Positions 25,927 to 35,025 are shown, counted from the first letter of the stretch. The stretch is 63,728 bases of DNA from an uncultured Ruminococcus sp. (GCA_947627445.1 CANQWA010000012.1:1-63728), one strand, 5' to 3'. Notes: a model not told the origin generated them from the sequence alone. Numbers and translations: made by a program.

Positions 25927-27144
25927 ATGAAAACATTATACATCGAATGCAATATGGGTGCTGCCGGCGATATGCTCACAGCGGCATTGTTAGAGCTTTT
26001 ACCGGATCAGGATGCCTTTTTGAAAAAGGTTCATGATCTAAGGATTCCTAGTGTGCAGATCGCCGCAAAAAGCGCATTCACATGCGGCATTCAAGGCACA
26101 CGTGCAGTGGTAACGGTTCACGGTATGGAAGAAGAGTCCCATGATGTTCATTCTCATGCTCATACACATGATCATAAGCATCACGAACACCATCACACCA
26201 GTATGCATGACATCACGCATCTGCTGGAACATCTGGCGTTGTCAGAAAAAGTCCGGTCAGATGTTCTTGCTGTCTATCAGTTGATTGCTCAGGCGGAAAG
26301 CCATGCTCATGGTAAGCCTGTGGAGGAAATTCATTTCCACGAGGTAGGCACCATGGATGCTATTGCCGATATCATCTGTGTTTGTATGCTGATGGAACAG
26401 CTTGCCCCGGAAAAAGTGATCGCCTCACCTGTTCATGTAGGCAGTGGGCAGGTTCAGTGCGCCCATGGAATTCTGCCTGTTCCTACACCGGCTACGGGTT
26501 ATATCCTGAAGAACGTTCCGATATACGGCGGCGAGATCCAGGGCGAACTTTGCACACCGACCGGGGCGGCGCTGCTGAAGCATTTTGTGTCAGAATATGG
26601 CAGTATGCCGGTGATGCGCATAGAAAAAATCGGCTATGGCATCGGCAAAAAAAGTTTTCCTCAAGCGAACTGTGTCCGGGTAATGCTTGGAGAAACTGCT
26701 GATACAAGCGATACCATCTGTGAGCTGAAATGCAATCTGGATGATATGACACCGGAGGCGATTGGCTTTGCGCAAGAGCAGCTTCTTGCCGGAGGTGCGC
26801 TGGATGTATTTACCACAGCTATCGGGATGAAAAAATCCCGTCCGGGTATTCTGCTGACCTGTCTTTGCAAGCCAGAGCAAAAGGAGGAGATACTAAGACG
26901 AATCTTCCGGCATACCACTACTCTTGGCATTCGGGAAAACCTTTGCAAACGGCACATCCTGCGTCGTACTTTCTATACAAAAGAAACAGCATACGGCAGT
27001 ATTCGTATGAAAGCTGCCGAAGGATATGGTATCAGGCGTGAAAAGCCAGAATATGAGGATTTGGCTCGTATTGCAAGAGAAACTGGTGTTTCAATTGCGG
27101 ATATTCAAATTCCAACGAATACAGAGTGTCATCACACACCTTGA
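25927..27144 (+). CDS. larC: nickel insertion protein LarC
   Basis: 405 residues from ATG 25927 (GAAGGAG upstream, spacing rather long). LarC is a CTP-dependent cyclometallase that places nickel in the pincer nucleotide cofactor of LarA-type racemases. It has the N-terminal ECNMGAAGDML motif, a histidine-rich loop (about 70-100, many His-x-His) suited to nickel, HFHEVGTMDAIADI, and the C-terminal domain from about 255 (CNLDDMTPE, MKKSRPG). Some species split larC into two frames joined by slippage; here it is one frame. larB upstream is a remnant, and larA and larE are not in the window. Confidence 0.9.
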   Translation: MKTLYIECNMGAAGDMLTAALLELLPDQDAFLKKVHDLRIPSVQIAAKSAFTCGIQGTRAVVTVHGMEEESHDVHSHAHTHDHKHHEHHHTSMHDITHLLEHLALSEKVRSDVLAVYQLIAQAESHAHGKPVEEIHFHEVGTMDAIADIICVCMLMEQLAPEKVIASPVHVGSGQVQCAHGILPVPTPATGYILKNVPIYGGEIQGELCTPTGAALLKHFVSEYGSMPVMRIEKIGYGIGKKSFPQANCVRVMLGETADTSDTICELKCNLDDMTPEAIGFAQEQLLAGGALDVFTTAIGMKKSRPGILLTCLCKPEQKEEILRRIFRHTTTLGIRENLCKRHILRRTFYTKETAYGSIRMKAAEGYGIRREKPEYEDLARIARETGVSIADIQIPTNTECHHTP

Positions 27145-27286
27145 CCCAGAGCTGGCTAAAGCAATAACACGATGTATCTCTCAAGAACTTGTCCACAAAG
27201 AAGCTGTATGTGAGTCTTAACGCACAATTCGCCAAAAACCGTGCGCAGATTTCTCTATGGACAGATTCTCACATATATTCAACCAT

Positions 27287-27330
27287 AAAAAGACTATGAC
27301 ACCAAAATCTATCGGTATCATAGTCTTTTT
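27287..27330. terminator. bidirectional terminator between larC and the GH10-GH43 gene
   Basis: AAAAAGACTATGA and TCATAGTCTTTTT are exact arms with A- and T-runs at both ends, so it serves both convergent genes. Confidence 0.85.
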
Positions 27331-27385
27331 GATGCGAACAAGTTCAGACTTTCTTTTTCCATGTTCCTCTAAAAGTATGTTAATA

Positions 27386-30300
27386 TCATTTGATGTATCC
27401 GGAAAAAGTCCACCAATCCAATTCCATGTCTCCGCTGAACACAAAGTACACATCCTTTGTGCCGCTGACGTTGTTGACAGGTACTGTGATCTCAGAATTG
27501 CTGCCTGCTTTCACATCCACATAGCCAATCACTGTACCATTCGGACTGCCGGTACAAACCTTGATAGCCGCACCCTTGGCAGAAGAGGCTTTCACAGTCA
27601 GTGTTGATGCACCCTTAGAGAAATGCACGCCGGAAACAGAGATCCAATCGCCCTTGTCGATCTGGGTGACAACTGTATCGCCCTGCCCTCTGACATTGAT
27701 GCCTGCCTGATTGGACATGGTCTCTGCCTGTACTTTCTGATACGGGTCAACTGTTTTCAACTGTGCAACGCCTTCCATGGTACCGGTAACACTGTTCGGT
27801 TTACCGTTTGTCAAAGTAATCTCATTGACCTGCGGTGTTCTGTAGTTGCCGTCGATGCCCATTGCACGTTCTACAGAACGGAAATGATAGAACAAATAGA
27901 GCTTACCGTTCAGTTCTACAATGGAATGATGATTGTTGCCCCCTAATGTCCAGTCAAAGAAACTTGCCTGATTTTTGAACAGTTCTCCGCCGTAGGTATA
28001 TGGTCCCATAGGATTGTCTGCTACCATATATTCAATCGCACCGCTGGTGAGACCGTATGCATTACCGCCGGTATTCCAGCTGGAACAATAAGTATAATAA
28101 TATTTTTCGCCGATCTTGTTGATGCCGGAATCCTCGAACAGGTACGGTGGATTCAGTGTCTGAGGAACACCATCCAGGCTGATCATATCGTCTCCCAGCT
28201 TCACAATTCTCGCTGTGCCAGGATTCTCCTCGGAAACACCCTGGGGAATGCCGCCGCCAAAGCAAAGATAGCCTGTTCCGTCATCATCTACAAATACTGC
28301 CGGATCAAACAGCCATGTAACACTGGCACAGTTGGGTACATCACGGTTGATCAGTGCTTTTCCCAGCGGATCTGTCCACGGTCCTATGGGACTGTCTGCC
28401 GTAAGAACGCCAATGCCATTGCCGCCGTTGCAGTAATACAGGAAAAATTTTTCCTTGCCATTAATGGTTTTATGCGCTGCACAAGGTGCCCAGGAACAGG
28501 TTGCCCATTTTGCTGTACCTGACGAACCTGCAACTTCAATCGCACCATGATCTGTCCAGTTTACCATATCATCCGAAGAGATACAGTTGATCTGATTTAC
28601 CAGCGCATAGGTGTTTTCTGTCACGTTTCCGTTACTGTCGTATTCGAGTACATCGTTGGTCATATACACATAGACTCTGCCATTATACTCCATTACACCA
28701 GGATCCGCCCCAAATCGCTGTGTATAAAGCGGGTTATTTTCGCCGCTTTTCTTATAGCTGGCTGTGGGAGTGATACCGGAGAACAGTGCTTCCATGGCTG
28801 CTGTGTCAACAGATTCCACTGGCTTTTCTGCCACGGGAAATTCTGAGATGAAAGCCAAGAGATATTTTTGTAACAGTACCAGATCTGCTACTGTCACATC
28901 ACCGCTTTCATCCACATCAGCTGCGTATTCAGCCGATGCAGAAGAAAAACCATTCATAAGCCCATATCTTCCCACCGCAAGGTCAAAGCCGTTGATCTTA
29001 CCGTCCAGGGTCACATCGCCTTTGACAATATCATCGGGATTGGTGGGACCAGGGTCGGTTCCCGTTCCTGCTCCGAGAATGGTCGTTCCGCCGACTGCAC
29101 CAATGGCTTCGTCGATATAGAAATTATCTGTCATTTTGGCAGTTTCAATATACAGCTGCATATTTGTAATACCTGCCGGGATTTCGTAGTTCTTATTGGC
29201 AAGCTGCACCCATTCACCTTTTACAGCAGTTGCTTCGGCAATAGTAGAATACTTTGTTTCACCGTCTGCATCGGTGTATTGCAGCTTCATGTAAAAGGTT
29301 TCTGTCTTACTGTCGCTGTCCAAATAGCAAACGTTGGCGCTGAAGCTGTACTCGTTGCCCGGCACAAATGCCTTGGGGCTTAGCGTTCTGGTAGCGCCGT
29401 TCCATGTATCCGTTCTGTCCTGTACAAGAAGCGCTTCATCCCCTACATAGGAAGTACGTCCGCTGGTCATAATGGATGCACTGCCCCTGGGCTGCCAGTT
29501 TTCGGTATCATTTTCAAAGGGGCAGTGGAAATACCAACCGTATTCGTTGGGTTCAACAGTTCCTGTGCCTCCCCCATTGCCCCATTCCGATTCGGGAATC
29601 AATGCAGTGAGCGCATCATAGGCAGGCTTAGGTTGGTTGTTGACGTCATACAGCAGCGGCGTTTTTTCTGCGCCAATCCAACTGTTTGCGTCGTTAGGAC
29701 CCCAGATGCAAACAGCTGTTACTCTGCCGGTAGATGTGGGATTATCATTCCAATCCATAGCCGCTTGGAAAATCGCCGCATATTTCTCTGCCTGCTGCTG
29801 CAATGTGAATGTCTCTGCATCAGACTTCATACTGATATCCAGTTCGGTGATCTGTACGTCACAGCCGATGGAGAGGAATTTTTTCATGGCAGTGGTGTAA
29901 TTATTCATACCAGTAAATCCATCGTATTGTGCAGAAATATGGGACTGCATTCCCACACCGTCCAGAAGTCCTTTTTCATAGAGAGATTTGCACATGGTAT
30001 AGATGGAATCCCGTTTGTGATCCCAGTATTCGTTATAATCATTATAGTAGAGTGCGCAGTCAGAAGGCGCATATTTTCTCGCCCAGGTGAACGCCTTTTC
30101 AACATAGCTGTTGTTTCCATATATCTGCACCCAAGGAGACAAATCTCCGTTGCCGGAATTGGGGAAACCAGGTTCTCTTGTGCCGCCATAATTGGCAGTA
30201 CGGTTGGGATCGTTACTGATACACTCATTGCAAACATCGTAAGCATAGAGGTTCAAGGAGGGATACTGCTGCTGGATGGCTGCAAACATATTTTTGATAT

Positions 30301-31231
30301 AGCTTTCCAGACGCTGATCCATGACAGAAGAAGAGACCCATGCACCGTTAGCGGTATATCCCTCCTTGAAAAACCATTCCGGTGTCTGACTGTGCCATAC
30401 AAGGGTGTGTCCTCTCATGGCAATATCATTCTGCACGCAGAAATCCATAATGCTGGCCGCTCTGCTCAGAGAAACTCCGATATTGGTACCGGAACACTGA
30501 GACTGCACAATAGTTGCGTCCGGCTTCATTTCATTCTCGCACTCAATGCTGTTAAAATCCTTGAGTACCAGAGCAGTAACAGCAGAATTCTGCACCGTAC
30601 CGCCGTTGAGAATATTGCCTACCTTAAAATAGCCAGCGAATTCATCCTTCAATCCCTTGTCTGCAGATGCAGCAGAAACGATGTTCCAAGCCTGCCGATC
30701 CTCCGATGTGATTTTCACATCGTCAAAGCTAAAATCATTGGTGCTGTCCGTGGTAATCGTCAGTCGGAATTCATAGCTGTTTTCCGGTGCTGTATATGCA
30801 GCAGAAAGATTCGTCCATTTACCTGCCTTCACATCTTCGGAGACAAGTTCCGTCATGGTTTCCTCTCCTGTTTCTGCATCTATGCATAGCAAAGACAGAT
30901 TGAAATTTTCTGCCGTTTCACTATATACCTGCACGCTGTAAGTATACGCCACTCCGCCCACAAGATAAAATCCCTTGGATGAGCTGGCACCGTCTGCTGC
31001 GGATGTTCTCCCGCTGACAGTCATACCCCTTGTGCCCTGATAACCTGCACCAACCTGTGCGGTCAATGCCACGGTATCTTCATTGCCATACCAGCCGTCA
31101 TAATTTACCTCAAAATCATTGAAGACCAGTTCCCCGGCAGAAACAGAACTTGTCAGTTCCGGTACGCAGGTGAGAAGCGTCATGCTGCATGCGACAGCTG
31201 TAACGGCAGCAGATAGCTTTTTCCAATCCAT
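27386..31231 (-). CDS. bifunctional arabinoxylan-degrading enzyme: CBM22-GH10-CBM22-dockerin-GH43-CBM6
   Basis: About 1281 residues; AAGGAG lies 8 bases before ATG 31231 (a GTG three codons earlier is too close to it). Signal peptide to about residue 33; CBM22-type module; GH10 (about 190-555) with acid/base Glu336 (CNECIS) and nucleophile Glu463 (ITELDIS); second CBM22-type module (about 570-720); an internal dockerin (about 736-803; GDVTLDGKINGFD and ADVDESGDVTVAD); GH43 five-blade propeller (about 822-1140) with base Asp843 in ADPGVM; C-terminal CBM6-type module. GH10 cuts the xylan chain and GH43 removes arabinose or xylose units. An AraC regulator lies upstream on the same strand. Confidence 0.92.
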   Translation of the reverse strand: MDWKKLSAAVTAVACSMTLLTCVPELTSSVSAGELVFNDFEVNYDGWYGNEDTVALTAQVGAGYQGTRGMTVSGRTSAADGASSSKGFYLVGGVAYTYSVQVYSETAENFNLSLLCIDAETGEETMTELVSEDVKAGKWTNLSAAYTAPENSYEFRLTITTDSTNDFSFDDVKITSEDRQAWNIVSAASADKGLKDEFAGYFKVGNILNGGTVQNSAVTALVLKDFNSIECENEMKPDATIVQSQCSGTNIGVSLSRAASIMDFCVQNDIAMRGHTLVWHSQTPEWFFKEGYTANGAWVSSSVMDQRLESYIKNMFAAIQQQYPSLNLYAYDVCNECISNDPNRTANYGGTREPGFPNSGNGDLSPWVQIYGNNSYVEKAFTWARKYAPSDCALYYNDYNEYWDHKRDSIYTMCKSLYEKGLLDGVGMQSHISAQYDGFTGMNNYTTAMKKFLSIGCDVQITELDISMKSDAETFTLQQQAEKYAAIFQAAMDWNDNPTSTGRVTAVCIWGPNDANSWIGAEKTPLLYDVNNQPKPAYDALTALIPESEWGNGGGTGTVEPNEYGWYFHCPFENDTENWQPRGSASIMTSGRTSYVGDEALLVQDRTDTWNGATRTLSPKAFVPGNEYSFSANVCYLDSDSKTETFYMKLQYTDADGETKYSTIAEATAVKGEWVQLANKNYEIPAGITNMQLYIETAKMTDNFYIDEAIGAVGGTTILGAGTGTDPGPTNPDDIVKGDVTLDGKINGFDLAVGRYGLMNGFSSASAEYAADVDESGDVTVADLVLLQKYLLAFISEFPVAEKPVESVDTAAMEALFSGITPTASYKKSGENNPLYTQRFGADPGVMEYNGRVYVYMTNDVLEYDSNGNVTENTYALVNQINCISSDDMVNWTDHGAIEVAGSSGTAKWATCSWAPCAAHKTINGKEKFFLYYCNGGNGIGVLTADSPIGPWTDPLGKALINRDVPNCASVTWLFDPAVFVDDDGTGYLCFGGGIPQGVSEENPGTARIVKLGDDMISLDGVPQTLNPPYLFEDSGINKIGEKYYYTYCSSWNTGGNAYGLTSGAIEYMVADNPMGPYTYGGELFKNQASFFDWTLGGNNHHSIVELNGKLYLFYHFRSVERAMGIDGNYRTPQVNEITLTNGKPNSVTGTMEGVAQLKTVDPYQKVQAETMSNQAGINVRGQGDTVVTQIDKGDWISVSGVHFSKGASTLTVKASSAKGAAIKVCTGSPNGTVIGYVDVKAGSNSEITVPVNNVSGTKDVYFVFSGDMELDWWTFSGYIK

Positions 31232-31293
31232 AACATGCACTCCTTTTTTTTCAAAATTGGTTCACAAACCATACTTCACGTTGAAATATAATG

Positions 31294-31322
31294 ATTATAC
31301 CATAAAGAAAGGTTTTTGTCTT
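31294..31322 (-). promoter_or_regulatory. probable activator-dependent promoter of the GH10-GH43 gene
   Basis: On the minus strand TATAAT (31299-31294) has a poor -35 AAGACA at 17 bp (31322-31317). A perfect -10 with a weak -35, next to an AraC-type regulator gene, fits positive control. This is inference. Confidence 0.5.
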
Positions 31323-31357
31323 GCATATTTGTCAAGTCATTTTCAAATTTGTCATGA

Positions 31358-32545
31358 TCAGAAAAATTTTTTCTCCCGATATTCCGATGGAGTCATACCC
31401 TTGACTTCTTTGAAAACCCGGCAAAAATGGCTTTGAGAAGAGAATCCCAAATAGGTGCTGATAGAGATGAGACTTTTTCCTGTTTCGTAGAGAAGTTCCT
31501 CTGCCTCCTGTATTTTTTTCAGCTGAATAAAATCCGAAAGATTCATACCAGTCTGCTTTTTGAATTCTGTTGTCAAACCGCCTCTGCTCTTCCCCAGATA
31601 GTCGGCAATATCAGAGGTTTTGATCGCATCGGAAATGTGATTCCGGATATATTTGGAAACATCACTGATCAGTTTGGAATTCGTTCCGCCGAGATGCAAA
31701 AACTTGGCGACACGGTCTGCGTAGTCCACGATCATATGATATTGCAGATTCTTGATACGCTCCATGTTTTCCAGGGACTCACATTTGCTGATATACATTT
31801 CTTCGATAGAAAGGATTTCCTCGGAATCCAATCCGGCATCAATAGCAGCTCTGGCGGCAATCGTTTCAAGCCGGATAAAGAAGTTCTTGTGATGCCGCAG
31901 CAGATGGGGCGCCAGGTTGCCGGAGCTGACGGCAGGAATTTTTGTTGCACCGTCTACTAATCCCTCCACATCGCCGCGCATGATCTTGTTGACTATGTCT
32001 TTTTCAATGGAATAAGAACGGGAATTGTTGGTATGCAAATGTCCGTTGGAATACTCTGATTCTTTAAACTCAGAGGTAATGGTCTGCTGCTCTGTATTTT
32101 TGATCCGGATATCGGAAATGTTGTACATGGTGCGATTCACCGAGAAATTATACAAAATCAGAGACTGAATCAGAGTGTCCAGATGCACGCCGAACAAAGC
32201 TTTCATTTCAGAGACAAAAGATTGCACATCGTTTCCTTTCAGATTCATCAGAAAGGCAAGGCGTTCCAGCTGATTTTTCGTCAGATGCAGCTCACTGACC
32301 GACCCCGCAATGAACTTGTAAGAACGGCAGTTGATAATGCCATAATATAAATAATTATCATAGATGTAATAGCCTACTTCCGTATCCTCCCGCATCAAAT
32401 CATCCAGACACAGATCAGCCAGGTCAAAGTCAAAATTCAGGGGATTATGGTAGTAGATTTTTTCGCCTGCATCGTATAATCGAACCGGAAAGCCAAACAT
32501 ATTGGCGTACTGACGGCTCAGATAAATCATTTCTTCTGGATTCAT
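31358..32545 (-). CDS. AraC-family transcriptional regulator
   Basis: 395 residues from ATG 32545; GGAGGG is 6 bases upstream. The N-terminal part (about 1-280) is a sensor region of no clear family. The C-terminal AraC DNA-binding domain has two helix-turn-helix units (IKTSDIADYLGKSRGGLTTE and the SISTYLGFSSQSHFCRVFKE region) ending in GMTPSEYRE. It is encoded just upstream of the arabinoxylanase gene in the same direction (126-base gap), so it probably controls that gene in response to a xylan-derived signal. Confidence 0.9.
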   Translation of the reverse strand: MNPEEMIYLSRQYANMFGFPVRLYDAGEKIYYHNPLNFDFDLADLCLDDLMREDTEVGYYIYDNYLYYGIINCRSYKFIAGSVSELHLTKNQLERLAFLMNLKGNDVQSFVSEMKALFGVHLDTLIQSLILYNFSVNRTMYNISDIRIKNTEQQTITSEFKESEYSNGHLHTNNSRSYSIEKDIVNKIMRGDVEGLVDGATKIPAVSSGNLAPHLLRHHKNFFIRLETIAARAAIDAGLDSEEILSIEEMYISKCESLENMERIKNLQYHMIVDYADRVAKFLHLGGTNSKLISDVSKYIRNHISDAIKTSDIADYLGKSRGGLTTEFKKQTGMNLSDFIQLKKIQEAEELLYETGKSLISISTYLGFSSQSHFCRVFKEVKGMTPSEYREKKFF

Positions 32546-32780
32546 GGTAATCCCTCCATAGGATGTTTTTCTCATGATACCATAAAATTGATTTTTTTTC
32601 AAGTCCTGACAGATACTGTTCTGCCAGCGAATTTGGCGAATTTGGCGCGATGCGACTGATTTCTTTCTTGCTCACGCTCTTGCGTGATGTCCTCGGTATC
32701 ATCACTATCCATATTCTAAACCGCTACGACACAGTTCTTGCGCTGTCTGGGCGGCAGTTTGATAAAATTATTACTGAGGA

Positions 32781-32809
32781 TTGACATTTTCCGGAAAGTA
32801 GTATATAAT
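32781..32809 (+). promoter_or_regulatory. promoter of the TfoX-like gene
   Basis: Perfect TTGACA (32781-32786), 17 bp, TATAAT (32804-32809). Confidence 0.75.
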
Positions 32810-32865
32810 GGATTATGAGAGAAGTTTTGGACTTGCTCTATTAAATCGGAATTTGAGGTGGAAAC

Positions 32866-33186
32866 ATGGCATCAAGCAAGGCATACTTAGAGTATATTTT
32901 AGGGCAACTATCTGAGCTGAAAGAAGTTACTTATCGAACTATGATGGGAGAATTTATTATTTATTATCGTGGCAAGATTGTAGGCGGCATCTATGATGAT
33001 AGATTGCTTGTTAAACCGGTGAAATCAGCAATTCGTTATATGCCCACAGCTCTGTATGAATTACCCTATGAGGGAGCAAAAGAGATGTTGTTGGTAGATG
33101 AAGTTGATAATAAGGAATTTTTAGCAGGTTTGTTTAATGCTATGTATGAGGAGTTACCAACTCAAAAGCCTAAACAGAAGAAATAA
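32866..33186 (+). CDS. TfoX N-terminal-domain protein
   Basis: 106 residues. The pattern near the start (YRTMMGEFIIYYRGKIVGGIYDDRLLVK) is the TfoX/Sxy N-terminal domain, and a Lys-rich tail ends the protein. The full TfoX/Sxy competence regulator has a second domain that is absent here; standalone N-domains are widespread in Firmicutes with no firm role. GAGGTGG precedes the ATG. It has its own promoter and terminator. Confidence 0.85.
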   Translation: MASSKAYLEYILGQLSELKEVTYRTMMGEFIIYYRGKIVGGIYDDRLLVKPVKSAIRYMPTALYELPYEGAKEMLLVDEVDNKEFLAGLFNAMYEELPTQKPKQKK

Positions 33187-33238
33187 GTAAATTCTGATTT
33201 TTCTTGGCAACAATAAACTGAATATACACCTATCCAAT

Positions 33239-33266
33239 GCAGAGCAACACCAGCTCTGCTTTTTTT
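33239..33266 (+). terminator. terminator after the TfoX-like gene
   Basis: GCAGAGC and GCTCTGC arms with a 7-base loop, followed by seven T. Confidence 0.85.
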
Positions 33267-33414
33267 ATGCCCGAATCAAAATTTCCCGGTCAAAATATCG
33301 AACGGAAAAGTGTTAGGGGATGAAAGATGAAATGGACTCGTTTTCGGAGGGTACATATCCGTGAGAGTATGAAAAAAGCACCTGCTTTTCAGCAAGTGCC
33401 TGCTATGATTCAAA

Positions 33415-33837
33415 TCACATATTTTTCTTTGCATCCTCCAGCAATTGTGATAGCGTTGTCTCAGCCATTTCATTTTCCATTGCTGATTGGATCGTGTCTA
33501 TCTTTTTGTCCATGACCGAATGAATTGTCCGCCCAATAGGACATTCCGGATTTGGATTTTCATGAAAATGAAAGAGCGATTCTTCTCTTTCTACTGCTTT
33601 GAAAATATCCAGCAATGTGATCTCATCCGGCGATTTTGCAAGATATGCACCGCCTACTCCTACTTTGATCTCAACAAGTCCCGATGCCGATAATTGCCCC
33701 AAAATATTCCTGATAACAACCGGATTGACATTGATACTGCTTGCAAGAAAATTTGAAGTTACTTTGTATTCTCCCTGAAACATGGCAATACACAGCAATG
33801 TGTGCGTGGCAATTGTAAATCTTGATGAAAACTGCAT
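33415..33837 (-). CDS. Rrf2-family transcriptional repressor
   Basis: 140 residues from ATG 33837 (AGGAGG 7 bases upstream). Winged helix with FTIATHTLLCIA at the start, a recognition region around SSINVNPVVIRNIL (about 38-51) and a wing with GVGGAYLAK. Only one cysteine (PECPIG) remains in the region where iron-sulfur Rrf2 proteins have three, so an Fe-S cluster is unlikely. It is divergent from the cupin gene, with shared operators in the gap, so it probably represses both. Confidence 0.88.
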   Translation of the reverse strand: MQFSSRFTIATHTLLCIAMFQGEYKVTSNFLASSINVNPVVIRNILGQLSASGLVEIKVGVGGAYLAKSPDEITLLDIFKAVEREESLFHFHENPNPECPIGRTIHSVMDKKIDTIQSAMENEMAETTLSQLLEDAKKNM

Positions 33838-33942
33838 GGAAAGACCTCCTCTTATCACATAATGCTATTGTATCATTTTTTCGTTGTAATGTCAATACCT
33901 ACAACTGAAAACAGATGATTTTGTGCAGGTATACAAAATTCC

Positions 33943-33965
33943 GATGTAACTATTGACATTACATC
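33943..33965. promoter_or_regulatory. probable Rrf2 operator
   Basis: GATGTAA (33943-33949) and TTACATC (33959-33965) form an exact 7-bp inverted repeat that overlaps the -35 box of the cupin promoter. Related TGTAA...TTACA sequences occur near 33885 (by the Rrf2 start) and 33988-34007. Confidence 0.6.
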
Positions 33966-33981
33966 ACAAGAGTGATATGAT
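33953..33981 (+). promoter_or_regulatory. promoter of the cupin gene
   Basis: TTGACA (33953-33958), 17 bp, TATGAT (33976-33981), overlapped by the probable Rrf2 operator. Confidence 0.7.
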
Positions 33982-34029
33982 ATAGTTGTAATAAGTTCAG
34001 TTACATCAAAAAATTCCGGAGGTATTATT

Positions 34030-34386
34030 ATGAGCAATTTTAACAAGATCCATGTTGATCAGGATGCAAGAACAGAGCTGCACGATCAGCTTTCTCTGAC
34101 AGGTGCGGAGATTAGCATCAACAATCTCCCCGCGGGTGCAAGTGTGCCGTTCGTGCATTCACACAAGAAGAATGAAGAGATCTATGCCATTCTCTCAGGT
34201 AAGGGAAAAGCCGTAATCGATAGCGAAACAGTCGAGCTGAACGCAGGGGATTGGATCAGGATCGCTCCCGCTGCAAAAAGACAATTTTTTGCTGCCGCAG
34301 ATTCTGGCATCAGCTATATCTGCATTCAGGTAAGGGAAAATTCTCTTGAAGAATTCACAGTAAATGATGCAGAGATCTCCCAGTAA
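34030..34386 (+). CDS. single-domain cupin protein
   Basis: 118 residues, one beta-barrel cupin. Motif 1 is FVHSHKKNEEIYAILSGKG (about 41-59), with the metal His and Glu residues; motif 2 is ELNAGDWIRIAPAAKRQF. It could bind a metal and a small molecule or act as an isomerase. The divergent Rrf2 gene and shared operator suggest it answers the same stress signal. CCGGAGG precedes the ATG. A hairpin terminator follows. Confidence 0.85.
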   Translation: MSNFNKIHVDQDARTELHDQLSLTGAEISINNLPAGASVPFVHSHKKNEEIYAILSGKGKAVIDSETVELNAGDWIRIAPAAKRQFFAAADSGISYICIQVRENSLEEFTVNDAEISQ

Positions 34387-34399
34387 TTGCATATGACAG

Positions 34400-34438
34400 A
34401 ATCAGCCCGGACGAATACAGTTCGGGCTGATTGCTTTT
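34400..34438 (+). terminator. terminator of the cupin gene
   Basis: AATCAGCCCG (34400-34409) and CGGGCTGATT (34423-34432), then GCTTTTG. Confidence 0.75.
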
Positions 34439-34544
34439 GAGCATGGTACAAATCAATCAAATATGCTTTATATCGTGCAGATCAAGTCCATGTCAGTTTG
34501 CGATGCCTGCTGTATCCACCCATTTGAAAAATTTGAATTATTGC

Positions 34545-34583
34545 TTGCAAACGCTTGCAATTATTGAAATAATGTGGTATACT
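34545..34583 (+). promoter_or_regulatory. promoter and autoregulatory repeats of the toxin-antitoxin genes
   Basis: TTGCAA (34555-34560), 17 bp, TATACT (34578-34583). The -35 box is part of a repeated GCTTGCAA unit (two copies about 10 bp apart), a likely antitoxin-binding site. Confidence 0.65.
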
Positions 34584-34606
34584 ATCGTCAAAGGAGAGTG
34601 ATCACA

Positions 34607-34912
34607 ATGGCAAATACAACTGCTGTTTATGCTCGTATTGATACCGGACTAAAAGATAATGCGGAAGCTATTCTTGCACAGCTTGGTATAACACCTTCGA
34701 GCGCAATCACAATGCTGTATAGTCAAATTGTACTGCAAAAAGGAATGCCCTTTGAATTGCGGCTTCCTTCTGCACAACCTACTGCTATTGGCGGAATGAG
34801 TCAGGCGGAGATTGATGCAGAACTCACAAAAGGTATTGCTTCTTTGCAAAATGACAGGAGCTATTCCGCAGACGAGGTTGATGCAGAGCTTGCAGAGGAA
34901 TTCGACATATGA
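34607..34912 (+). CDS. RelB/DinJ-type antitoxin
   Basis: 101 residues from ATG 34607 (AAAGGAG 9 bases upstream). Ribbon-helix-helix N-terminus (TTAVYARIDTGLKDNAEAIL, then LGITPSSAITMLYSQI) typical of RelB/DinJ, with a C-terminal toxin-binding tail (ASLQNDRSYSADEVDAELA). It overlaps the toxin ATG by 4 bases. The toxin is truncated, so this antitoxin has lost its partner and could be kept for its DNA binding or by chance. Confidence 0.9.
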   Translation: MANTTAVYARIDTGLKDNAEAILAQLGITPSSAITMLYSQIVLQKGMPFELRLPSAQPTAIGGMSQAEIDAELTKGIASLQNDRSYSADEVDAELAEEFDI

Positions 34913-35025
34913 AGCAATACAAAGTCGAATATACGCCTGCTGCCAAAAATGACCTAAAATCTATCTACACATATATTACATTCCAGCTGAGAGAACAAAC
35001 AACAGCCAAAAAAATTGTCAACAAG
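34909..35025 (+). pseudogene. RelE/ParE-type toxin, cut after 39 codons by the CRISPR array
   Basis: MKQYKVEYTPAAKNDLKSIY and the following residues up to KKIVNK are the first third of a RelE/ParE-family toxin (usual length 90-105). Homology stops at 35025, where the degenerate last CRISPR repeat begins. The frame stays open through four repeats, each read as PIKLHYTQT, to a stop at about 35199. The catalytic C-terminal half is missing, and I do not find it on the other side of the cas locus. The ATG overlaps the antitoxin stop (ATGA). Confidence 0.85.

Noticed and set aside
29525-30889. Long open frame of 454 codons on the plus strand opposite the GH10-GH43 gene
   Set aside because: It is the complement of a clear multidomain enzyme, has no ribosome-binding site and no recognisable motif; a shadow of biased codon use.
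32603-32780. Possible gene fragment on the minus strand upstream of the AraC regulator
   Set aside because: Several short frames exist but none with a start signal or a recognisable family.
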